A stretch of 57,543 bases of DNA from Acidobacteriota bacterium. Its GTDB lineage: Bacteria; Acidobacteriota; Vicinamibacteria; Vicinamibacterales; UBA823. The DNA lies in contig PCAU01000011.1 of assembly GCA_002730735.1 (NCBI GenBank), positions 84,208-141,750 on the forward strand, given 5' to 3'. Shown here piece after piece: positions 1-6,053 of this stretch. Numbering within the stretch: the first letter of the stretch is position 1; every line of letters starts with the position of its first letter. The position numbers and the translations under genes are program-made. Below the pieces are notes generated by a model. That model made no database searches and was not told the DNA's origin. It saw only the letters and a program-made list of their open reading frames with translations.

Positions 1-1
1 G

Positions 2-355
2 GAGATACTCGCCCAAGATCCGCAGTTAGAGGTTCGACCTACGTTCTTGTTCTTTAAGGGAGCAGCGGATGGTCTGTTCACGGTAGGCACCGAAGAGCTA
101 CTAAAAGGTGTCGATGCGAAACAAGCGTTCATGATTGGTATTAAGTGTGAGCGTGGATCACACCGCTTCTTTAAGCGGTACGGTGAGCGTTTCGAAGACT
201 CTGAAGGTAAACAGATTTTCTTGGATTTTGCCGACGACGAACGTGAGCATCTTGAGTTGCTGATTCGTGAATCCCGCGCCTTATTTAAGCGATCACCACG
301 AAAACGGCCAAATGCTAAGCGCTCCTCCCGTTCAACCCGCCGTGCGAGTGCTTAA
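2..355 (+). CDS. Rubrerythrin/ferritin-like protein, C-terminal part
   Basis: The reading frame is open from the window edge, so the 5' end lies outside; 117 residues are visible. They contain a helical segment ending in a DDEREHLELL motif, the E-x-x-H iron-ligand signature of ferritin-like four-helix proteins such as rubrerythrin. The preceding stretch (FFKGAADGLF...) could link an upstream domain to this helix. The last ~25 residues are a very basic Arg/Lys/Ser tail. A di-iron oxidoreductase or storage role is known for the family; the exact member is not resolvable without the N-terminus. A TTG at 47 is an internal codon, not the start, because the frame runs on upstream. Confidence 0.7.
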   Translation, partial: EILAQDPQLEVRPTFLFFKGAADGLFTVGTEELLKGVDAKQAFMIGIKCERGSHRFFKRYGERFEDSEGKQIFLDFADDEREHLELLIRESRALFKRSPRKRPNAKRSSRSTRRASA

Positions 356-406
356 TACTGGTAACATCGGCCTGAGAAGTCTACCTCGAGTCCGGAATCG
401 AGAGTC

Positions 407-1267
407 GTGATCGACCTTCACCTACACACCACAGCGTCTGACGGTGCTTACTCGCCCGAAGAGTTGTTGTTACTGGCGTCGTCTGTTGGTGTACGGACTC
501 TTAGTATTACGGACCACGATACGATGGCTGCCGTTCCGAAGGCATCAGCACTTGCGGACTCCTTCGGAGTGGAGTTGCTAGCAGGCATCGAAATTACGGC
601 AGTGTGCGACGGCCATGATATTCACATTCTGGGCTACTTTCTGACGGTTCGTCCCACGGGACTTGACACCTTTCTTGCTGCCCAACGGCGGCACCGAACT
701 GACCGTTTACGGGAGATGGCCAATCGACTGACAGTTTTAGGCGTTGGTGTGGACATCGATCGATTGCTGGCCGAACGTGCCGCTGCCGGTCGATCGCCGG
801 GGCGTCCGCATTTGGCTGAAGCCTTGGTAGCTGCGAGGCACGCCACATCTGTTCAGGAGGCCTTTGAACGTTGGCTTGGTGATGGTCGCGCTGCGTGGGT
901 GCCACGGCACGGACCTTCACCTGAGCAGGTGATAGAGACTATTTCGCGGGCTGGTGGTGTCGCTTCACTGGCCCATCCTGGCCTAACTGGTAATCGTCGG
1001 CTGGTGAGCCGCTTAGCTGAGGTGGGGCTGGAAGCTGTGGAGGTGTACCATGGTCAACACGATCTGGTAACCAAGAAGCGACTTCTCAAACAAGCACGTA
1101 GCTTGGGGTTGGCAGTCACTGGAGGGTCGGATTTTCATAGTGATGCTGATCATCGCTCTAGTCATTTGGGACGGGTCGGTCTTCCAGTGATGGAGCTTCA
1201 GGGTTTGCGCGATCGGTTGACGCGTGCCGATCGCCGTATCGAGACCGACCAAAGCGATTCTGAGTAG
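407..1267 (+). CDS. PHP-domain phosphoesterase (RNase AM/TrpH-like)
   Basis: 286 residues from a GTG start. Metal-binding PHP motifs are all in order: HLH at residues 5-7, D12, TDHD at 35-38, E62 and H73, then AHPG near 190, EVYH near 210 and GSDFH near 240. This layout matches the YciV/TrpH family, whose studied members are 3',5'-nucleotide bisphosphate phosphatases and 5'-3' exoribonucleases that mature rRNA ends. A cytoplasmic role in nucleotide or RNA turnover is therefore likely. The last ~25 residues are charged and probably flexible. A small membrane protein follows 22 bases downstream on the same strand. Family call is firm; substrate is inferred. Confidence 0.88.
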   Translation: MIDLHLHTTASDGAYSPEELLLLASSVGVRTLSITDHDTMAAVPKASALADSFGVELLAGIEITAVCDGHDIHILGYFLTVRPTGLDTFLAAQRRHRTDRLREMANRLTVLGVGVDIDRLLAERAAAGRSPGRPHLAEALVAARHATSVQEAFERWLGDGRAAWVPRHGPSPEQVIETISRAGGVASLAHPGLTGNRRLVSRLAEVGLEAVEVYHGQHDLVTKKRLLKQARSLGLAVTGGSDFHSDADHRSSHLGRVGLPVMELQGLRDRLTRADRRIETDQSDSE

Positions 1268-1289
1268 CGGCGACTTTAAGAATAAACGA

Positions 1290-1763
1290 ATGCCATCAGC
1301 GCTCCTAACGGCTACCACGCTCTCTGTTCTTGGCTTGGCTGCGAGTGTTGTCTTGGGTCAGTTTGCGGCAACCTCACAAGAGGTGATCCAGCACGTGTCG
1401 CTAGCCGTATTTGTAACAATGATGACACTGCTCTCTCATTCGATGCTCATGTTTTATTTAATCGGGAAGGGCAAGGCGGTTCGAGAAGCAGTCACAGAGG
1501 CGAGTTTGTCAGCAGACTTCGTCGTCGAAATCTCGCGTGCACGCAAACCGGTTTTCTCAGTTGGCATGCCTGCAATACTTCTGACAATCGTAGCCGCGGT
1601 AATAGGGGCCGGTGTTGATACTGGGGCCATACCCAGTTGGTTTCATGGGCTGTTCGGATACTGCGCCGTATTGAGTAACGTCATGTTGCTCCGTGCCGAA
1701 TATATTGCGTTGGCCGCAAGTACACGCACTGTTGCCAAGGTGAATCGCCTATTAAGTGTCTGA
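1290..1763 (+). CDS. Small four-helix membrane protein, unknown
   Basis: 157 residues from the ATG at 1290; an in-frame GTG further upstream would overlap the PHP gene and adds a hydrophilic, unlikely N-terminus. Four hydrophobic segments are visible, at about residues 5-25, 35-58, 92-112 and 118-137, so it is an integral inner-membrane protein. The loop after segment two (GKGKAVREAVTEASL) is basic and probably cytoplasmic. I do not recognise the family or any catalytic motif. It is followed by a convincing intrinsic terminator and then by a convergent gene. Confidence 0.65.
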   Translation: MPSALLTATTLSVLGLAASVVLGQFAATSQEVIQHVSLAVFVTMMTLLSHSMLMFYLIGKGKAVREAVTEASLSADFVVEISRARKPVFSVGMPAILLTIVAAVIGAGVDTGAIPSWFHGLFGYCAVLSNVMLLRAEYIALAASTRTVAKVNRLLSV

Positions 1764-1820
1764 AGTTCTAGGACCGCTCTAATCCTGGCGATCTGTATCG
1801 CCGATGTCGGCCAGTAACAA

Positions 1821-1851
1821 CGCGGACGTCGAAGACGCCCGCGCTCTTTTT
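1821..1851 (+). terminator. Intrinsic terminator after the membrane protein gene
   Basis: A GC-rich stem of about ten base pairs with one A/C mismatch (CGCGGACGTC / GACGCCCGCG) closes on a GAA loop and is followed by a CTCTTTTT tract. It lies between convergent genes and fits rightward transcription. Confidence 0.65.
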
Positions 1852-1909
1852 CACGATAGAAGGTCAACCGAGTTGGGGTGGCCGCCGACTCGGTGCGTTC
1901 AACCTGAAG

Positions 1910-2422
1910 TTACTCGACTGTGAAAGAGACCATAGCGTTCAAGCCTTCAATCGTCCGATGCTCCCCATCGCCGATTTGTAGGCAAACACGATGAGGGCCG
2001 GGTTCAAATTGCATGTCAATCATGAATGAACCAGTGCCAAAATGTACCCACGGATCCGCCTGTGGAATCACCTCGCCAGCTGGGAGACAGTCGGTGTCAA
2101 TACCAATGTGGTGGTGTCCAAAACCCTGGCGGATTGTAGGTGGATCGGTCACCGGCTCAATCACGAAGTTTTCAGCCCCAAACATCAAATGCACAGGGCT
2201 GCTAACCGTGGCACCCTCTTCCGGGGCAAGGAAGGAGACGCGCGGTGACGTATCCATCGGTGATTCTTCGACTGCCGGTTCTTCGACAACGGTGTCAGGC
2301 TCCTGGGCCGTCTCCTCGCCGCCGCCGCATGCGGTCGTGGTGATCGCTCCACCTGCTATCAACATAACTAGAACGAAACGGGTCGAACTGCATAACACTT
2401 CTGTGTACTCATTACGATGCAT
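1910..2422 (-). CDS. DUF4399-type lipoprotein
   Basis: 170 residues. The ATG at 2422 is preceded by GAGGAG at 7 bases, so it is preferred over the GTG two codons upstream. A lipoprotein signal (ITTTACGGG lipobox) is followed by a Glu/Pro-rich linker. The domain after it (PRVSFLAPEEGATVSSPV, then GHHHIGID, then PGPHRVCLQIGDG) is typical of DUF4399, an Ig-like domain often with conserved histidines. It should be anchored to a membrane in the envelope. The domain's biochemical function is not established. The gene stands alone and converges on the membrane protein gene. Confidence 0.8.
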   Translation of the reverse strand: MHRNEYTEVLCSSTRFVLVMLIAGGAITTTACGGGEETAQEPDTVVEEPAVEESPMDTSPRVSFLAPEEGATVSSPVHLMFGAENFVIEPVTDPPTIRQGFGHHHIGIDTDCLPAGEVIPQADPWVHFGTGSFMIDMQFEPGPHRVCLQIGDGEHRTIEGLNAMVSFTVE

Positions 2423-2584
2423 TGCCACTCTCCTCGGCGATCAAACCACACCATGGCGCCTATGTTCGAAAGGAGCCGTCCACGCGATGCCCACCTCAGT
2501 GCCGCTTCAGCCTTATAAAAAGAGATGTGGGTCAGGATTAACAGGGGACCACTATATAGCAAGGCCATATTGAACCGGTTGAAA

Positions 2585-2680
2585 TGGCGGAAGCGCCTGG
2601 GAGTCGAACCCAGCCCCCCTGCTGAGCAGGGAGCGACCGATTTTGAAGACCGGGAGGGCCACCGGGCCCCGTTCGCTTCC
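2585..2680 (-). tRNA. selC: tRNA-Sec (UCA anticodon)
   Basis: Read on the reverse strand this is a 96-nt tRNA with acceptor GGAAGCG pairing to CGCTTCC, an encoded CCA end, a TTCGACT T-loop, a long GC-rich extra arm and the anticodon loop CTTCAAA, giving anticodon TCA that reads UGA. The eight-nucleotide acceptor, long D-stem region and extra arm are diagnostic of bacterial selenocysteine tRNA; the eighth acceptor position is a mismatch here. The organism therefore probably makes selenoproteins. selA, selB and selD are not in this window. The cold-shock gene lies upstream on the same strand. Confidence 0.93.
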
Positions 2681-2705
2681 AGGGACGCCCAGGCGGGTTA
2701 CGCCC

Positions 2706-2733
2706 GGTGTATTCGGATAGAGGCCACACTCAA
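2706..2733 (-). promoter_or_regulatory. Possible promoter for tRNA-Sec
   Basis: On the reverse strand a TTGAGT box and a TACACC box are separated by 16 bases, about 26 bases before the tRNA 5' end. The -10 box is a weak match, so this is tentative. Confidence 0.3.
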
Positions 2734-2790
2734 AACACTCGGAGCGGGGGGAGCGAAGCGCACTGGCTCGTGCGGGAACGGGAATTCTGA

Positions 2791-2997
2791 CTAGCTCTCG
2801 ATGAGTTGGACCTCGCCAGCGCGGGGACCCTTGGCAGATTCTTCTACAACGAACTCCACACGTTGGCCCTCACGGAGCAATTCGAACACAGCACCTCGCA
2901 CCGCACTACGGTGGAAGAAGTGTTCGATTCCACCCTCATCGCGGATGAAACCAAAGCCTTTGTCAATGAGGAGTCTCGCAATCGTGCCGCTTGACAT
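2791..2997 (-). CDS. Cold-shock-domain protein (CspA-like)
   Basis: 68 residues from the ATG at 2997, chosen because GGAGGA lies about 8 bases upstream; a longer in-frame extension lacks homology. The OB-fold RNA-binding motifs are visible: DKGFGFIRDEGG (RNP1-type) and HFFHRSAV (RNP2-type), then VEFVVEES. Length is normal for the family. These proteins bind single-stranded RNA or DNA in the cytoplasm and act as RNA chaperones. The long upstream region on this strand would give a long leader, as is common for csp genes, though no conserved cold box was identified. Confidence 0.9.
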   Translation of the reverse strand: MSSGTIARLLIDKGFGFIRDEGGIEHFFHRSAVRGAVFELLREGQRVEFVVEESAKGPRAGEVQLIES

Positions 2998-3255
2998 ACC
3001 CTTATTCCTCCGATCTTCCCTCGGCCAAACTTCCGGCCTTTCCAACAACTTCAAAGCCGGATTGCGCTGTCTTGGTGTCACGATTCACCCGACACCAGGG
3101 TCGGCGCAAAGAGCGCCAAGTGTGGTGCATTCCTAGAAGGAAGTCAAGCTAACGGCAGACTTTACCGGCATTCGAGACATCATGGTTGGACGGTGGTGAC
3201 GACTTCTGACTACCCGATCATAAATTAGCGCTCTATAATTCGAGAAAGCCCATAT

Positions 3256-3444
3256 CTATCCAGAGATTGGCGCTGTTCTAGGAGTAGCCGGCTTTGGAGG
3301 TGGGTAGGTGGTCCAAAAGTGTCGGCCACACCGTGAGCAGACCCAAAACTGCTGCGGCTTCCACTCCGCACCAGGGGAGGGGTCAGCCATGTCCATCTGG
3401 GTACCGCACCGCTGGCATCTAATTTGGATGGAAACATCAGGCAT
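3256..3444 (-). CDS. Small zinc-ribbon protein, unknown
   Basis: 62 residues with two Cys pairs (CQRC near residue 10, CSRC near 36) spaced like a zinc ribbon, followed by GRHFWTTYPPPKP. No catalytic residues are seen and I do not recognise the family. There is no ribosome-binding site before the ATG. Instead a TAGAAT box ends six bases before it, suggesting a leaderless transcript. The zinc ribbon and tryptophan spacing make coding likely, but the gene is short and isolated. Confidence 0.55.
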   Translation of the reverse strand: MPDVSIQIRCQRCGTQMDMADPSPGAEWKPQQFWVCSRCGRHFWTTYPPPKPATPRTAPISG

Positions 3445-3450
3445 GCCAAG

Positions 3451-3456
3451 ATTCTA
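3451..3456 (-). promoter_or_regulatory. -10 box directly before a start codon
   Basis: TAGAAT on the reverse strand sits six bases from the ATG at 3444, which would place the transcription start at or near the start codon. No good -35 box was found. Confidence 0.35.
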
Positions 3457-3541
3457 ACACGATGGCTCACGCCAACGACCTACGCCCAAGGACTGCTAGA
3501 CTGGTAATAGTGTCTGCCCTTGGTTTACTAGAGGCCTCGTC

Positions 3542-4162
3542 ATGATCCCTGGTGTGATCCTAGCAGGTGGTGCGTCATCCAGGATGGGGCGCGCCAAAGC
3601 TCTACTGCCTACTGCCAACGAAGGTCAGACTTTTCTTTCCCAGCTCGTGAGAACACTTTGGGCCGGTGGCGTGGATGACGTTGTGGTCGTGGTTTCGTCA
3701 ACGTCTGGAGATGTTGAGCGTGTACTCTCCAAGGAGTCGCTAAGTTGTCGCCTTGTCGTAAATCATCAGCCCGAGCGTGGCCAGATTTCGTCAGTGCTTA
3801 CTGCATTAGCCGCAATCGACAGACCTGGAGTGACAGGCATGCTGGTCACCCTAGTCGACGTTCCGTTAGTGAGTCCGGAGACGATAAGCCGTATCCTTGC
3901 AGCGTTTCGCACCCGACACGGGCCGGTTGTACGACCAGCCTCCGGCGCTAAGCACGGTCACCCTGTGGTGTTTGGTCGGGAGGTGTTCGACGATCTGCGA
4001 CAGGCCGATCAATCTGTCGGGCTCAAATCCGTCATCCGTGCTCATGAGGCGGCCATTATCAACGTTCCCATCGATGACCCAGGTGCATTCATCGATATTG
4101 ATGACCCCGAAGATTACGTGCGATTTATCGGCCCTTGGCCATTTAGCAAGTCGTTGCGTTGA
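3542..4162 (+). CDS. MobA-like NTP transferase (MocA/MobA family)
   Basis: 206 residues. The nucleotide-binding signature LAGGASSRMGRAKALLP lies at residues 7-23, with a metal-binding VDVPLV motif near 103. This is the fold of molybdenum cofactor cytidylyl/guanylyltransferases and related sugar-nucleotide transferases. The absence of other molybdopterin genes nearby leaves the substrate open; MocA-like CTP:molybdopterin cytidylyltransferase is the best guess. Length is typical. It is followed closely by tRNA-Ala. Confidence 0.78.
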   Translation: MIPGVILAGGASSRMGRAKALLPTANEGQTFLSQLVRTLWAGGVDDVVVVVSSTSGDVERVLSKESLSCRLVVNHQPERGQISSVLTALAAIDRPGVTGMLVTLVDVPLVSPETISRILAAFRTRHGPVVRPASGAKHGHPVVFGREVFDDLRQADQSVGLKSVIRAHEAAIINVPIDDPGAFIDIDDPEDYVRFIGPWPFSKSLR

Positions 4163-4212
4163 TTGGGACTGTTACGGTCAGATAAGATGTACGCCTGCCG
4201 CGCGGCAGTTTG

Positions 4213-4288
4213 GGGCCAGTGGCGCAGTTGGGAGCGCGCGTGAATGGCATTCACGAGGTCACGGGTTCGACCCCCGTCTGGTCCACCA
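4213..4288 (+). tRNA. tRNA-Ala (GGC)
   Basis: 76 nt including an encoded CCA. Acceptor GGGCCAG/CTGGTCC, D-stem GCGC/GCGC, anticodon stem CGTGA/TCACG around loop ATGGCAT (anticodon GGC), and T-arm ACGGG-TTCGACC-CCCGT are all intact. Confidence 0.95.
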
Positions 4289-4378
4289 TTTTTCCCTTCC
4301 TTTGACAATCGGTCTCAACCGAAGAGTCTTTCGACGTGTATCCTGCAGCTTTTCGGTTTCCGTCTAGTGATAAGCGAC

Positions 4379-5455
4379 TCAGTACTCCGAGAACATCCGA
4401 CGAATTTCTGTAACATCGCTGGTTCTCGTCAAGGCCAACATCAGCAGAATGCGAGCCTTGAGTGGGGCTAGGTCTTGTGCGGCGATTCGATGAGCGATGC
4501 CCAGTCGGCGGCTTTCTGGCATGCCTTGTTCGAGTGGCGGTAGTTGGCGTGGTATGACGCGCCCGCTCCCGCTACGTGTGCTCATGACGGTGAATACACC
4601 TCGTTTGTGCGCGTAGGCCATTGCTTCGTTTTGGGTACCGCTCGTCGCACCAGCGCCGGCTGCTGCGACTACGATGCCATGAGCTCCGGCATCGACGACC
4701 GACTCGATCAAGTCCCCGGAAGCGCCCTGGTAGACCAAAATTACGTCAACGCGAGGCAATTCCGTGACGCCAGCCAGATCAAATTCGCTCCGGTAAGTGT
4801 GACGGCGCAACATGTTACGGTAGTAAACGACACCATCGCGGTCCACGAGGCCAAGGACTCCATAACCTCTTGTTGCGAATGTGTGTAGACGCAGAGAGTC
4901 GGTCTTGGTCACCTCTCGGGCTGAATTGATTTCCCCATTGAGCACGACGAGGGCACCTTTACCACGAGATTGAGGTGCGGCCGCTACACGAAACGCCTGC
5001 TGCAGGTTCGCCGCGCCCTCATATCCGAGCGTACTTGGATTGCGCATCGCGCCCACCACGACGACGGGACGTTCACTTCTGACCGTCAGATGCAAGAAAT
5101 AAGCTGTTTCTTCAAGCGTGTCGGTTCCGCTCGTGACGACAACGCCAGCCAATCCTGGGTCCTCGGCAAGGACGTGGTTCACGCGCCGCGAGAGTTGTAG
5201 CCATTGGTTCAGTGTTAGCCGGGAACTTGAGACATTAGCGAACTGTTCCGCCTCGACCTGCGCGTAGTTGGTCAGGTTCGGAACGAGCTCAATAAGTTCT
5301 TTAGCCGTTAGGCGGCCACCCTCCCGATTCGAAATCGTTCCGCCAGTGGCGATCAAACGCACGCGGGCCGAAGCCATTTCTTGTGCCGCTATGGAGGTTC
5401 CAGTCAGTAGAACTACGACAAGAACCAGAATGAAAGCCTGGACAACACGCCCCAT
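4379..5455 (-). CDS. Secreted type II L-asparaginase
   Basis: 358 residues from the ATG at 5455, preferred over an upstream start because GGGAGAG precedes it and it opens directly into a signal peptide (AFILVLVVVLLTG...AQ). Both catalytic threonine motifs are present: ATGGTIS about 40 residues in and TSGTDTLEETA about 70 residues later. It should hydrolyse asparagine (perhaps glutamine) to aspartate and ammonia in the periplasm. The C-terminal domain looks complete. It is a single gene, converging with tRNA-Ala. Confidence 0.9.
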   Translation of the reverse strand: MGRVVQAFILVLVVVLLTGTSIAAQEMASARVRLIATGGTISNREGGRLTAKELIELVPNLTNYAQVEAEQFANVSSSRLTLNQWLQLSRRVNHVLAEDPGLAGVVVTSGTDTLEETAYFLHLTVRSERPVVVVGAMRNPSTLGYEGAANLQQAFRVAAAPQSRGKGALVVLNGEINSAREVTKTDSLRLHTFATRGYGVLGLVDRDGVVYYRNMLRRHTYRSEFDLAGVTELPRVDVILVYQGASGDLIESVVDAGAHGIVVAAAGAGATSGTQNEAMAYAHKRGVFTVMSTRSGSGRVIPRQLPPLEQGMPESRRLGIAHRIAAQDLAPLKARILLMLALTRTSDVTEIRRMFSEY

Positions 5456-5509
5456 GGACTCTCCCTTCGATGTCCCGCCAAGCAAGCGGCCTAGGCCTTG
5501 GGACCGGAT

Positions 5510-5725
5510 TTATACTGACTTCTGCGCTTTACGATGAGCAAGTGTCAACCAGTTGGTCAGCTGCTGCGCCGCCTCATCTGGCGTGTCGCCATAGAATGGC
5601 ATAAGTGCCGACGCGCCAGCCCGCACGCCACCGAGTCTGGCGCACCAAGTCGTCCGACTGACTAGAGACACCTCAATCTCATATTCGCGTCCGTTGATGA
5701 CTTCTTCGAAGCGTTGAACGATCAC
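5510..5725 (-). CDS. Small protein, unknown (HicB-like pattern)
   Basis: 71 residues from a GTG. A beta-rich start (YEIEVSLVSRTTWCARL) is followed by a GDTPDEAAQQLTNWL helix. That strand-strand-helix order with a G-x-T-x-E-E-A-like turn resembles HicB-type or similar small alpha/beta proteins, but there is no toxin partner beside it. The protein at 11989-12180 has the same design. It lies just upstream of asparaginase on the same strand. Coding is plausible; function unknown. Confidence 0.5.
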   Translation of the reverse strand: MIVQRFEEVINGREYEIEVSLVSRTTWCARLGGVRAGASALMPFYGDTPDEAAQQLTNWLTLAHRKAQKSV

Positions 5726-5963
5726 GGTGATGAATAAAGAGTTATCAATTGGCCAAATAAGTGAGATGCCGATTCTATTCGTTCACCGATCCTGGTCAAG
5801 CGGAAGAAATGTCGAAAGGGTAGTCGTAGGTCGTAATTGGATTGCATTGCGCAGAAACAGTAATAACTAAGAAAATGTAATCAGGATATTGTTCACAGGG
5901 TATTCACGTTTCTTCCACACTTTTTCAACAGTTGGTGTGACCTCGTCTGAGCTGTGACCTACT
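5726..5963. other. Intergenic region before addB
   Basis: Contains no convincing gene. It is AT-richer than its surroundings and has several CCACA/TCACA words (5890-5925) that resemble degenerate DnaA boxes but do not reach consensus. Confidence 0.4.
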
Positions 5964-5992
5964 TTGTCACCTTGTGGTGGCATTCTTAGTCT
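5964..5992 (+). promoter_or_regulatory. Putative promoter of addBA
   Basis: TTGTCA and TAGTCT are separated by 17 bases, leaving a leader of about 55 bases that contains the GGAAGG ribosome-binding site before addB. Confidence 0.45.
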
Positions 5993-6053
5993 GGATTAAG
6001 TGTAACCACCTAATAGAAGTGATGGTTCGCCGTTTGGGAAGGAAGCACATAAC

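Noticed and set aside
2525-2794. Open frames over tRNA-Sec
   Set aside because: The region is fully explained by the tRNA and the sequence lacks coding character.
5880-5930. CCACA/TCACA words resembling DnaA boxes before addB
   Set aside because: Each differs from TTATCCACA at two or more positions, spacing is irregular, and no dnaA, dnaN or gidA is nearby, so an origin is not supported.
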